Part shown: in pieces, positions 52,350 through 60,968 of the stretch | Layout of the letters: each line of letters begins with the position of its first letter | Numbering within the stretch: the stretch's first letter is position 1 | NCBI GenBank assembly: GCA_022843955.1 | Contig: JALHMQ010000002.1 | Coordinates: 248,001 to 312,000, forward strand | Length of the DNA: 64,000 bases | Reading direction: 5' to 3' | From: Burkholderiaceae bacterium | GTDB lineage: Bacteria > Pseudomonadota > Gammaproteobacteria > Burkholderiales > Burkholderiaceae_F | Position numbers and translations under genes: made by a program | Notes under the pieces: generated by a model | Database searches by the model: none | Told to the model about the DNA's origin: nothing | Seen by the model: only the letters and a program-made list of their open reading frames with translations

Positions 52350-53796
52350 GTTCTTCCACCTCGACCAGGCGCGGCAGTGTCAGCACGAACTGGGCACCGC
52401 CTTTGCGGCCGGGGTCCTGCACCCGCAGCCGGCCGCCGTGCGCTTGAGCAATATCGCGCGCGATCGCCAAGCCATGGCCACTACCCGCCGCACCGCTGGC
52501 GAGCGCCGCCGAGCCGCGCACGGCAGGATCGAAGATGCGCTCCTCCTCGCCGGGCGCCACGCCCGGCCCTTCATCGACCACGATCACTTGCACGTCCTTG
52601 TCCGCGGCGTCGAGCCGCACGTCGATGGCGCCGCCAGGCGGCGAGAACTTGATCGCATTGGACACGAGGTTGTCGATCACCACCCTCAGCCCTTCGGCAT
52701 CGCCTACCACCGGCGCCGGCTGCGCGATCGATTCGCGCAGCTGCAACCGCCGATGGCGCAACGCCAGCTCATGATCCTTCAGCACCTCGCGCAGCACGGC
52801 CCCCAAATCGACACGCGCCACCGCCGCCGGCCGCGGCTGCAAGTCGTCGTCGGCCGGCAGCGGCCGGTCACCGCGCAGCAGGCTCTCGATGCGCGCCAGC
52901 AGCCGGTCCGTGTTGCGGCGGATCACGCCCACCACGCTGCGCTGCGAGGCGGTAAGCGGCCCGTACAGCTGCTCGTCGAGCGAGGCCGCGCCTTCGGCAA
53001 TGGATGCAATCGGCGTCTTCAGGTCGTGCGACATGCTGCGCAGGAAGCGGCTGCGGGTCTGTTCCAGGGTGGCCAGGCGGGCACGCAGCCACTCTAGCCG
53101 GTCGCCCAGGCGGGCGATGTCGGCCGGGCCGCGCACCACCACCGGTGTGTCGAGGTCACCCTCGCCCAGGCGGCGCATCGCATCGCCCAGCTTGCGCACC
53201 GGGCGGCCCAGCGTCCAGGCGAACAGCAGCGCCAGCACGATCGCCAGCGGCAGCGCTGCGCCGGCCAGTGCCAGCAGCGTGGAGGTGACGCGCGCGGGGC
53301 GCGCAGCGAACCGCTGCTGGTCGGCGGCGCGCTGCAAGGCAGCAGCGTTGATGAGCGCAATGGCGCGATCCTGCAACCCCTCGAACTCGACGATCGCCAG
53401 CAGCGGCCGGCCCTCGTCCATGGCACGGCTCACGCGCAGCGCCGCTTCGCGCGCCTGCTCCAGCAGATCGTTGTCGGCCGGCGCGTGGGTGGACAAGCCC
53501 GACAGCGACTCCATCAGCCGGTCACGCTGGCCGCGGAATGCGTCACGCAGCGCCGGGCTGCCCAGCACCTGCGCTTGCCGCAACGCGCGCTCGACGCCGA
53601 TCAGCGCCTCGCTCGCCGCGCGCGCCTGCGCGCCGTGCTCCAGCGCGCGCGCATTGGCCGCGCCGCTCTCGGCGGTGAAATCGTTGAGCTGAATCACCGC
53701 CAACCCGAGCGCTGCCGCCAGCGGCAGCAGCACGAGCACGAACGCCGCCAGCAGCCAGGTGGCGAAATTGCGCGGCAACAGGGGCAGGGATCGCAT
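52336..53796 (-). CDS. glrK: Sensor histidine kinase, GlrK/QseE-like
   Basis: A 486-residue sensor. Two transmembrane helices (~14-36, ~175-198) flank a helical periplasmic domain; HAMP follows (GRPVRKLGDAMRRLGEGDLD), then His257 in SMSHDLKTPIA, N-box DNLVSNAIKFSP and G-boxes VDEGPGVAPGEE and GHGLAIARDIAQAHGG. It should phosphorylate the GlrR-like protein encoded two genes on. No other regulator lies nearby. Confidence 0.9.
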   Translation of the reverse strand: MRSLPLLPRNFATWLLAAFVLVLLPLAAALGLAVIQLNDFTAESGAANARALEHGAQARAASEALIGVERALRQAQVLGSPALRDAFRGQRDRLMESLSGLSTHAPADNDLLEQAREAALRVSRAMDEGRPLLAIVEFEGLQDRAIALINAAALQRAADQQRFAARPARVTSTLLALAGAALPLAIVLALLFAWTLGRPVRKLGDAMRRLGEGDLDTPVVVRGPADIARLGDRLEWLRARLATLEQTRSRFLRSMSHDLKTPIASIAEGAASLDEQLYGPLTASQRSVVGVIRRNTDRLLARIESLLRGDRPLPADDDLQPRPAAVARVDLGAVLREVLKDHELALRHRRLQLRESIAQPAPVVGDAEGLRVVIDNLVSNAIKFSPPGGAIDVRLDAADKDVQVIVVDEGPGVAPGEEERIFDPAVRGSAALASGAAGSGHGLAIARDIAQAHGGRLRVQDPGRKGGAQFVLTLPRLVEVEEHVAA

Positions 53797-54032
53797 CAGG
53801 AAAGGCGGGGATGCAGCACGGCGTGCTCGATCGGTTCAGGCGGCCGCGCAGCGGCGCGGGCACACAAGCATTGCACATTCGCCCGCTGCGGGCGCTGCCG
53901 TGCCAGCGTACGCGCCGCCCCGCTGGCGCAGGGCGCCAGACAGCGACCGCCGCGCGCCGAGCGCCGGCACAGCCGTGGCGCGGGCAGCTCCCCGCAAGTA
54001 CCGCGCCCGCGCCGCGTGCGCCGCGGCGGGCG

Positions 54033-54893
54033 TCAGACGACCGGGTTCTCCAACGTGCCGATGCCTTCGATCTCGACACGCACGCGGTCGCCACTGCGCA
54101 GCCAGCGCGGCGGATCGGTGGCCATGCCGACGCCGGCCGGCGTGCCGGTGGCAATCACGTCGCCCGGCAGCAGCGTCATCGTGGCCGACAGCGCCTCGAT
54201 GATCGCCGGGATGTCGAACACCAGATCGGCGGTGGTGCCGTCCTGGCGCAGGTCGTCGTTGACCCACAGCTTGACGCCAAGCCGGCCGGCGTCGAGTTCA
54301 TCGCGCGTGACGATCCACGGGCCCATCGGGCAGAACGTGTCGCAGCTCTTGCCGATGAGCCACTGCTGATGGCGCTTCTGCAGGTCGCGCGCGGTGACGT
54401 CGTTGACGATGGTGTAGCCGAACACGTGATCCATCGCCTGCGCGCGCGCAATCCGCTTGCCCGCCTTGCCGATGATCACCGCCAGCTCGGCCTCGTAGTC
54501 GATCGCGCTGGAGGCGGCCGGCATCTCGATCGCAGCGCCCGGCCCGATCACCGACTCGGGCACCTTGCTGAAGGCGACCACCGCCTTCGGCAGCAGGTCC
54601 TCCGCGGTCTTCGCCCCGTTGAAGCCGCGCGCCGCCAGTTCGGCCGCGTGCGAGCGGTAGTTCAGACCGATGCAGAACACGTTGCGGCGCGGGCGCGGCA
54701 GCGGCGCGTCGAGCTGGACATCGGCAAGGCGCAGGGGTGGCGCGCCCGCGGCCGGCATGTGGTTGCCGGCGGCCAGCAGGTCGATCAGCGTTTGGGCCCC
54801 CTCGCGCGCATCGACCGCCAAGGGCGTCACGGCGCCAGCATCGAGGCGGCCGACCTGGCGTCGACCGGCATGGGTGAACGTGACGATGCGCAT
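54033..54893 (-). CDS. Fumarylacetoacetate hydrolase family protein
   Basis: A 286-residue FAH-fold enzyme with a ~65-residue N-terminal strand domain, then NVFCIGLNYRSHAAELAARG, the metal-binding EAELAVIIGKAG (DYEAEL) and YTIVNDVTARDLQ, and GDVIATGTPAGVG. The family decarboxylates or hydrolyses beta-oxo acids from aromatic or sugar-acid breakdown. No pathway neighbours; substrate unknown. Soluble. Confidence 0.88.
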   Translation of the reverse strand: MRIVTFTHAGRRQVGRLDAGAVTPLAVDAREGAQTLIDLLAAGNHMPAAGAPPLRLADVQLDAPLPRPRRNVFCIGLNYRSHAAELAARGFNGAKTAEDLLPKAVVAFSKVPESVIGPGAAIEMPAASSAIDYEAELAVIIGKAGKRIARAQAMDHVFGYTIVNDVTARDLQKRHQQWLIGKSCDTFCPMGPWIVTRDELDAGRLGVKLWVNDDLRQDGTTADLVFDIPAIIEALSATMTLLPGDVIATGTPAGVGMATDPPRWLRSGDRVRVEIEGIGTLENPVV

Positions 54894-55009
54894 GGGCTGT
54901 GTTCAGTCGATGAGGAGTGAAGCCCCCAGTGTGCCAAACCGGGGCTGTCGGGCCCTGTCTGCCCTGACCTGCTGCCAACCGCTACGCTGCCGTCCTGTCC
55001 GTTCAAGCG

Positions 55010-55294
55010 ATGCGCCACACGATGAAGGAACCGCAGATCTACTGCCCGCAATGCAAGTGGCGCCCCGCCGCGGAAGACCGCTGGAGCTGCGTGCCCAGTT
55101 GCGGCACGTCGTGGAACACGTTCTGGACCGGCGGCGTGTGCCCGGGCTGCGGCATCCGCTGGGAGAAGACGCAGTGTCCAGCCTGCGGCAAGCTGTCACC
55201 ACACAAGGATTGGTACCACTGGCCAGACGGGAGCGAGCCGGCAGATGAGGCGACGCAGGAAGACCTCGCTCCGGTGAAGATTGGCGCGGACTGA
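55010..55294 (+). CDS. Small Cys-rich double zinc-ribbon-like protein
   Basis: A 94-residue protein with four CxxC-like pairs: CPQCKW, CVPSC, CPGC and CPAC within 60 residues, plus several Trp (WRPAAEDRW, WNTFW, WYHW). It probably folds around two zinc ions, either as a rubredoxin/zinc-ribbon pair. Similar orphans occur in beta- and gammaproteobacteria without known function. Start ambiguous between two ATGs four codons apart. Divergent from the FAH gene. Confidence 0.65.
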   Translation: MRHTMKEPQIYCPQCKWRPAAEDRWSCVPSCGTSWNTFWTGGVCPGCGIRWEKTQCPACGKLSPHKDWYHWPDGSEPADEATQEDLAPVKIGAD

Positions 55295-55538
55295 AAGCAC
55301 TCGGCCAGTTGGTGACTTATGCGGTTCACCGCCTGTACAGCGGCTTCCGACGGTCGAGTTACCCGCGATGGCGCCAGCCATTGTCTCCAGTGCGCTCCCA
55401 CTGGCCGCTACTCGCCTGCGCAGTCGCTGGTGCTGTCGGCCAGGAGCGGCAATGCGCCGACACTGGCTGATTCACGCCCAAGCAGCCGTTCAGCACGGCA
55501 CCGGATGATGCACGCGTGGGCGGTCGGAACGAATCAAA

Positions 55539-55555
55539 AATGATACAGTGTCATT
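55539..55555. promoter_or_regulatory. Palindromic operator of the toxin-antitoxin module
   Basis: AATGATAC-A-GTGTCATT, seven of eight bases paired between arms, ending one base before the toxin ATG. Typical placement for binding by the antitoxin/complex that represses its own operon. Confidence 0.6.
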
Positions 55556-55556
55556 C

Positions 55557-55913
55557 ATGGCAAGTCGAAGCCTTCCCAAGCTCACGGTCCGGTTCTACCA
55601 GGAAGCCTCGGGTGCCGAGCCGGTTCGAGATTGGCTCAGATCGCTGCCGGCGCACGAGCGACGCGACGTCGGCATCCACATCAAGACCGTTCAGTACGGT
55701 TGGCCGCTGGGGATGCCGGTGGTGGACCATGTCGACCGCGATATCTGGGAAGTGCGAACACGCCTTGCCAACCGACTGGCAAGAGTGCTGTTCGTCTTGG
55801 AAGGCAGCGAAATGGTCCTGCTGCACGGGTTCATCAAGAAGGAGCGCACGACGCCCAAGCCCGAATTGGATCTAGCCCGCCAACGGCTGAAGAAGTTACG
55901 GAGCAGTTCATGA
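55557..55913 (+). CDS. HigB/Gp49-like mRNA interferase toxin
   Basis: A 118-residue basic protein of the phage-derived Gp49-like (RelE superfamily) toxins: RFYQEASGAEPVRDWLRSLP, KTVQYGWPLGMPVV, DIWEVRTRLANRLARVLFVL and LLHGFIKKERTTPKPELDLA are the characteristic blocks. The toxin gene comes first and overlaps the antitoxin gene by ATGA, as in higBA. Such toxins cut mRNA on the ribosome. Starts at the ATG after a palindromic operator. Base composition of this stretch is lower in GC than the neighbours, suggesting acquisition. Confidence 0.88.
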   Translation: MASRSLPKLTVRFYQEASGAEPVRDWLRSLPAHERRDVGIHIKTVQYGWPLGMPVVDHVDRDIWEVRTRLANRLARVLFVLEGSEMVLLHGFIKKERTTPKPELDLARQRLKKLRSSS

Positions 55914-56200
55914 AACGCAATCCACACATCGGTTCGGACTTTGACGCGTTCCTGCAAGAGGAAGGCATCCTCGACACCGTTCAGGCGGTCGCGGTCAAGC
56001 GCGTGCTCGCTCATCAACTTGAGCAGGGCATGAAGGCGAAGCAACTGACCAAGACGGCGATGGCAAGGCGTATGGGCACGACCCGCGCCCAGCTAGACAG
56101 GCTTCTTGATCCCGACAATCCGTCCGCCACCTTGGCATCGCTTGTGAAGGCGGCCAACGCGGTGGGCAAGCGCGTGAAGATCTCCCTTGTCAACGCGTGA
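55910..56200 (+). CDS. HigA-like antitoxin with XRE helix-turn-helix
   Basis: A 96-residue protein: N-terminal helix binding the toxin, then an XRE-type helix-turn-helix (TKTAMARRMGTTRAQLDRLL). The end (LASLVKAANAVGKRVKISLV) matches HigA-type antitoxins. Overlaps the toxin gene by 4 bases; neutralises it and should bind the 17-bp palindrome upstream. Confidence 0.88.
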   Translation: MKRNPHIGSDFDAFLQEEGILDTVQAVAVKRVLAHQLEQGMKAKQLTKTAMARRMGTTRAQLDRLLDPDNPSATLASLVKAANAVGKRVKISLVNA

Positions 56201-56201
56201 A

Positions 56202-56438
56202 GTGGCGCGTATCGAGGTAGCCGGGATCGGCCTGCTGCTCACGGCGCTTTTGGGCTGCGCAAGCACGAACGCACCACCGACAATCAAGCGCCCATGCATC
56301 GTCAACGGCAAGGAGGCGGGTTGGTACACGAGGACCAGCAATGCTGACGCAACGTATCAGTACGTCTTCTCGCCCGACTGTACGTCGAGGCCTCGGTCGG
56401 CAAGTAGTGGTCACGAAGCGGGTTCGAACGACCGCTGA
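56202..56438 (+). CDS. Small putative lipoprotein
   Basis: A 78-residue frame starting with GTG two bases after the antitoxin stop: signal IEVAGIGLLLTALLGC (lipobox LLGC) and a short mature part with two Cys (RPCIVNG, SPDCTS) that ends in a polar, disordered tail. A TTG five codons earlier would overlap the antitoxin. It may be co-transcribed with the toxin-antitoxin genes. No family recognised. Confidence 0.45.
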   Translation: MARIEVAGIGLLLTALLGCASTNAPPTIKRPCIVNGKEAGWYTRTSNADATYQYVFSPDCTSRPRSASSGHEAGSNDR

Positions 56439-56483
56439 AGGCCCGCCCTGTGTGATGTCGGAGCCGATCGGTGGAGCGACCTT

Positions 56484-57983
56484 ATGATAGTGATGCGGAT
56501 CTTCTGTCTCGCTGGCGCGTTCACCGGAATGCTGATTACTTCTGCTGCGGCCCAGACCAACAACCTGAGCTTCGAGCAACCCGACGCAGCGGACGCTACC
56601 GGGGTTCCGAAGCCATGGGTCGTCGTAGGTCGCTCCGGCCAGGTCTTGCTCGACACGGAACGTCCGCACACGGGACAGCGCAGCGTGCGCATCGAGCGAC
56701 GTGGCGACTTCACGGGTGTGGGTCAGAGCATTGACGCCGCGCCATGGCGCGGGAAGTTCGTCGTGGTGCGCGCGTTCCTGCGCGCGCAAGGGCTGACCCG
56801 AGGCTCGGCCGGGATCTGGGTCCGCGCTGACGCCGCAGGACAGCGGGTCTGGTTCGCCCACAGCTACGACCAGCCACTGCAGCCCGACGAAGATTGGACC
56901 GAGCGAACGGCCTTGGCGTACGTCCCTCCCCAAGCCGACCGCTTGGTCTTCGGCGCCATGATCGCTGCGACAGGCGCTCTCTGGGTCGATTCATTCAGCC
57001 TCGAGGAGTACGACGCTGCGGCTCAGGCTGTTGATTCGCAAGCTGTGGCGTACGTGGACGATGTCATCGCGCAGATCAAGAGCGAGGCGCTTTACGCCGA
57101 CCGGGTCGATTGGGGTCAGCTACGACCAGCCCTGCTCGCCGTCGCAGGCCATCAACCGTTCCCCGCTGGCGCTCATCGGGCCGCGCGCCAGGCCCTCGTG
57201 TCTCTGTCCGACGGACACAGTTCCTTCCTCACCCCGCAGGGCAGCGCCGCACTGAACCAAGATGACCGACGCGACGGCTTCGGCATCGTCAGTCAATCGA
57301 TGGGTCCGCATGGTTACATCCGCGTTCCAGGGTTCGCCGGCGGCACGTCGGGAAGAGTCGACGCGTTTCGTGACACCCTTGCTGCGGAGATTGCCCGACT
57401 CGACGGCGTCGGCGCGCGTTGCTGGGTTGTCGACTTGCGCTTCAATGGCGGCGGCAACATGTTCCCCATGATTGGCGGCGTCAGCCCGTTGCTGGGCGAT
57501 GGAATCGTCGGTGCCTTCGACCGCAGAGGCGAGCGGATGAACTGGCGTGTCGTCCATACGAAAGACCGCGACGTCGAAGGTGAGCAAGGCGCGGCTCGCA
57601 TTGTCGGGGTGGCCTTGACATCGGCACGGCACGTCCTGCGTTTGGCGCCGGTCGCTGTCCTGACGGGAGCAAAGACAGCCAGTTCCGGTGAGGCGACATT
57701 GGTGAGCTTCTTGGGACGGCCGAACACGAGAACGTTCGGCGCTCTCACGGCGGGGCAATCGAGCGCGAACCGCGGGATCAGGCTTTCCGACGGCGCGATG
57801 CTGTTGATCACCACGTCGCTGTTTGCTGACCGGACCGGGCGTGTCTACGGCGGCAAAATCAAGCCGGACGTCGCCGTTGACGAGTCGGCAGATGGGCCGC
57901 TCGACGCGCAGCCCGCGGTCGTTGCGGCTCTGAAGTGGTTAAGCGAGCAGAAGGCCTGCAGAAATGATCAGAACAAACCTTGA
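56484..57983 (+). CDS. S41 family C-terminal-processing-like peptidase
   Basis: A 499-residue exported protease. After the signal peptide (LITSAAAQ, ~24 residues) a carbohydrate-binding-like beta domain (~30-170, NLSFEQPDAADA ... WVDSFSLEEY) precedes the S41 core: DGHSSFLTP, CWVVDLRFNGGGNMFPM and the catalytic KTASSGEAT with Ser400/Ser401. Ends with KIKPDVAV. Family members cleave proteins near their C-terminus in the periplasm. An alternative start lies three codons in. Last gene of the small accessory islet. Confidence 0.88.
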   Translation: MIVMRIFCLAGAFTGMLITSAAAQTNNLSFEQPDAADATGVPKPWVVVGRSGQVLLDTERPHTGQRSVRIERRGDFTGVGQSIDAAPWRGKFVVVRAFLRAQGLTRGSAGIWVRADAAGQRVWFAHSYDQPLQPDEDWTERTALAYVPPQADRLVFGAMIAATGALWVDSFSLEEYDAAAQAVDSQAVAYVDDVIAQIKSEALYADRVDWGQLRPALLAVAGHQPFPAGAHRAARQALVSLSDGHSSFLTPQGSAALNQDDRRDGFGIVSQSMGPHGYIRVPGFAGGTSGRVDAFRDTLAAEIARLDGVGARCWVVDLRFNGGGNMFPMIGGVSPLLGDGIVGAFDRRGERMNWRVVHTKDRDVEGEQGAARIVGVALTSARHVLRLAPVAVLTGAKTASSGEATLVSFLGRPNTRTFGALTAGQSSANRGIRLSDGAMLLITTSLFADRTGRVYGGKIKPDVAVDESADGPLDAQPAVVAALKWLSEQKACRNDQNKP

Positions 57984-58135
57984 ACCCTTCCGGGTCGGAC
58001 CCGAAGACTCGGGTCCGCGGCATCAGTGCTCCGCACGCTTTCGGCGAAGCTGATTGTCTGCTGTGGGTCGCTCACGGCCTTCTCGATCGTTTGCTTCCGG
58101 CGGCTCCAAAAATCAACTGAGTACCTGCGCCACCG

Positions 58136-58960
58136 CTACAAGAACAAGTCCACCATCAACTGCCTGCTGCCCGGCACCACCGAATACTTCGCCAGATCGG
58201 TGACGCCCATCTTCGCCAGGACCTCGTCGTCGATGAAGAAGTTGCCGGTCACCGATGCGGGCATCGAGAGGATGGCGTAGGCAGCGTCGGCCATGATGGC
58301 GGGCGTGCGGCAGTGCTCGGGCTTGATGCCCGGGATCATCGCCAGCGCGGCGGTCTGGATCACGGTGCGCGGCCACAGGGCGTTGACGGCAATGCCCAGC
58401 GGCTTGAACTCCTCGGCATGGCCGAGCACGCACATGCTCATGCCGTACTTGGCCATCGTGTAAGCCACGTGCGGCGCAAACCACTTGGCGTCCATGTTCA
58501 GCGGCGGCGACAGCGTGAGCACGTGCGGGTTGCGGCCGGCCTGCGCGCTCTCCTTCAGATACGGCAGGCAGGCCTGCGTCACGAGGAAGGTGCCGCGCGC
58601 GTTCACGCCCATCATCAGGTCGAAGCGCTTGATCGGCGTCGCAGGGGTGGACGTGAGGTTGATCGCGCTGGCGTTGTTGATGACGATGTCGATGCCGCCG
58701 AAGGTCTCGGCCGCCTTCCTCGCCGCCGCCACCACCTGCGGCTCTTCTCGTATGTCGACCTGCAGCGGCAGGCAGCGGCCGCCGGCTTCTTCGATCTCGC
58801 GGGCGGCGGTGAAGATCGTGCCGGGCAGCTTGGGGTTAGGGTCAGCCGTCTTGGCGGCGATGGCGACATTGGCGCCGTCGGCGGCACAGCGCGTGGCGAT
58901 CGCCAGGCCAATGCCGCGCGATGCGCCGGAAATGAAGATGGTCTTGCCAGCGAGACTCAT
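58136..58960 (-). CDS. SDR oxidoreductase, HSDL2-like
   Basis: A 274-residue short-chain dehydrogenase: GASRGIGLA near residue 12 binds NAD(P); NNASAI and YTMAKYGMSM (YxxxK) complete the core. The C-terminal part (WPRTVIQTAALAMIPG) follows HSDL2-like proteins, which act on long-chain acyl compounds. The start overlaps the stop of the SGNH hydrolase gene by 4 bases. Last gene of a lipid-related run that begins at the NTF2-like gene. Confidence 0.88.
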   Translation of the reverse strand: MSLAGKTIFISGASRGIGLAIATRCAADGANVAIAAKTADPNPKLPGTIFTAAREIEEAGGRCLPLQVDIREEPQVVAAARKAAETFGGIDIVINNASAINLTSTPATPIKRFDLMMGVNARGTFLVTQACLPYLKESAQAGRNPHVLTLSPPLNMDAKWFAPHVAYTMAKYGMSMCVLGHAEEFKPLGIAVNALWPRTVIQTAALAMIPGIKPEHCRTPAIMADAAYAILSMPASVTGNFFIDDEVLAKMGVTDLAKYSVVPGSRQLMVDLFL

Positions 58961-59718
58961 GAAGCGTCCTGTTGACGTGGCGCAGCGTCCTTCGCCTGCA
59001 GGCGCGGCAGCACCTCGTCGGTGATCAACTCGGCCAGTCGATTGGCGACCCGCGCATACAGCCCGGGGGCGGGGTGGAATCCATCTTCGCAGAACAGAGA
59101 CGGGTGGGTGAGGCCGTCCATCGACACGTGGCTGATGAAGTCAAACTCGCCTGCCCAGCGCGCCTGCAGCCGGTTGTTGCGGCGGGCGGCCTGACCGGCC
59201 CACCAGGCGAGCGGCTGCGGAATCGCGGGGAACAACTCCATTTCGGGCAGCCCGGGAAACAGAACATGCCGCACGCCGGCATGCGCGCACATCCATTCGG
59301 CAATCTGGCGGCGCTTGCGCAGCGCGAAGCTGGCCGCCTGTTCCTTGGTGATGTCGTTGACACCGCAGATCACCACGGCAACATCGGCGGGCCGCACGTG
59401 GCCATGCATCAGCTTGTGCAGTACGCCTTCGGAGGTGAGGCCGGACTGCGCGACCAGCTGCCACTGAACCTTGCCTTCGAGCCGCCGCGCCAGATTGCGC
59501 GCCAGCGGCGCGGCCAGCGCGTCGTCCTGCGAGCGGGCGCCGACCCCGGCCGCACTGGAGTCACCAGCCACCAGTAGGCGCAGCCGCAGATCGCCCTCAC
59601 CTGCGCTGCCGCTGCGCTCGCCGTTCGGTTCGGGCAGTTCGACCGCGGCGCGCTTGAGGCGGCCAGCTTGCCGGTACAGCACCGGTGCGAGGGCGTACTT
59701 GGCGACAACGTGAAGCAT
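58957..59718 (-). CDS. SGNH/GDSL hydrolase
   Basis: A 253-residue serine esterase. Block I is VAGDSSAAGVGA with the nucleophile, block III ICGVNDIT and block V EDGFHPAPG with catalytic Asp and His. The N-terminal ~50 residues contain no clear signal peptide. Seven bases lie between it and the thioesterase gene, and it overlaps the SDR gene by ATGA. Probable lipid or acyl-ester substrate, consistent with the operon. Confidence 0.85.
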   Translation of the reverse strand: MLHVVAKYALAPVLYRQAGRLKRAAVELPEPNGERSGSAGEGDLRLRLLVAGDSSAAGVGARSQDDALAAPLARNLARRLEGKVQWQLVAQSGLTSEGVLHKLMHGHVRPADVAVVICGVNDITKEQAASFALRKRRQIAEWMCAHAGVRHVLFPGLPEMELFPAIPQPLAWWAGQAARRNNRLQARWAGEFDFISHVSMDGLTHPSLFCEDGFHPAPGLYARVANRLAELITDEVLPRLQAKDAAPRQQDAS

Positions 59719-59725
59719 CGTCAGA

Positions 59726-60163
59726 TCAGGTCGTGGAAGCTCTTGGCCACAAGATCATCTGGGTACAGCGAAACAGCGCGATCGTCTTGCCGGAGCCGGC
59801 GTCGAGCACGCTGGCGTCCCATACCTGGGTGGTGCGGCCGATGTGAACACCGCGCGCCACGGCATGCAGCACGCCCTCGCGCGCGGTGCCGAGGAAGTTC
59901 GACTTCAGCTCGATCGTGGTGAAATTTTCCGCACCTTGCGGCATATGCGCGATGGTGGCGAACCCGCAGGCGGTGTCCGCCAGCGCGATCACGCTGGCAG
60001 CATGCAGGAAGCCGTTGGGCGCGAGAAACTGCGGCTGGATCGCCATGGTCATCACCAGCTCGGCGTCGTCCAGCCGCAGCATCTGCAGTCCGAACAACCG
60101 GGGCAGGCAGGTGACGGCGCGCGCCTGCAGGTCGTCCAAGCTGACGTCGGCTCGGCGTTTCAT
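59726..60163 (-). CDS. PaaI-like hotdog thioesterase
   Basis: A 145-residue hotdog protein: FLAPNGFLHAASVIALADTA (with the catalytic Asn-Gly-Phe-Leu-His turn), FTTIELKSNFLGTAREG and VWDASVLDAGSGKTIALFRC. Family members hydrolyse acyl- or phenylacetyl-CoA in the cytoplasm. Eleven bases after the enoyl-CoA hydratase gene and seven before the SGNH gene, so it is one operon with them. Confidence 0.88.
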   Translation of the reverse strand: MKRRADVSLDDLQARAVTCLPRLFGLQMLRLDDAELVMTMAIQPQFLAPNGFLHAASVIALADTACGFATIAHMPQGAENFTTIELKSNFLGTAREGVLHAVARGVHIGRTTQVWDASVLDAGSGKTIALFRCTQMILWPRASTT

Positions 60164-60174
60164 CGCGGGATCCG

Positions 60175-60939
60175 TCAGGCAAAGCGCGAGAAGTCGGGCT
60201 TGCGCCGCTCGAAGAAGGCGGAGAACGCCTCCTTCGCTTCGTCGGTGCGCAACATGCGGGCGAAGCTCTTGGCTTCGTCCTGGATGATCTTCTCGGTGAT
60301 GGTGCGAAAGCCCGCCTTCATCAGGCGCTTGGTCTCGCGCACGCTGGCCGGCGGCAACTGCGTGAAGCGCGCCGCCTGCTTCTTCGCATAGTCGAGCACC
60401 TCACCCGGCGGCAGGATGCGATTGACGATCTTCATCTCCAGCGCTTCTTCGGCGCTCATCGGCTCGCCCAACAGCAGCTTCTCGGCCGCCTTGTGGTAGC
60501 CAGCGGCCAGCGGCACCAGCAGGCTGGAAGCAAATTCCGAGCACAGGCCCAGATTGACGAACGGCATCGAGAACATGGCGTTGTCGGCGCAGTAGACGAG
60601 GTCGGCGTGCAGCAGCATGGTGGTGCCAATGCCCACCGCGGCGCCGTTGACGGCGATCACCACCGGCTTTTCGGCATAGCCGAGCGCAGCCATGAACTGG
60701 AACACCGGCGCCTTCTCATCGGCCGGCGGGTTCTTCATGAAGTCTTCGAGATCGTTGCCGGCGGTGAAGATCTCCGGCTGGCCGTGGATCAGGATCACGC
60801 GCACGCTGCCTTCGTCGTGTGCGGCAGCGATGGCGTCGGCCATCTGCTGGTACATCGCGACGGTCAGCGCGTTCTTCTTTTCCGGACGGGCGATCTCGAT
60901 CGTGCAGACGCCGTCGACGGTGGTGGTGCGGATGGTCAT
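60175..60939 (-). CDS. Enoyl-CoA hydratase/isomerase
   Basis: A 254-residue crotonase-fold enzyme. Typical pieces: TIEIARPEKKNALTVAMYQQ, FTAGNDLEDF (oxyanion region), AVNGAAVGIGTTMLLHADLV and FSMPFVNLGLCSEFASSLL, where the second catalytic Glu would be is in LGLCSEFAS. Hydrates 2-enoyl-CoA or isomerises it. Closest in type to PaaG/EchA-like proteins. 29 bases from the NTF2-like gene. Confidence 0.9.
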   Translation of the reverse strand: MTIRTTTVDGVCTIEIARPEKKNALTVAMYQQMADAIAAAHDEGSVRVILIHGQPEIFTAGNDLEDFMKNPPADEKAPVFQFMAALGYAEKPVVIAVNGAAVGIGTTMLLHADLVYCADNAMFSMPFVNLGLCSEFASSLLVPLAAGYHKAAEKLLLGEPMSAEEALEMKIVNRILPPGEVLDYAKKQAARFTQLPPASVRETKRLMKAGFRTITEKIIQDEAKSFARMLRTDEAKEAFSAFFERRKPDFSRFA

Positions 60940-60968
60940 GCGGTCTCCGGTGTGTTCGTAGATTCGAT

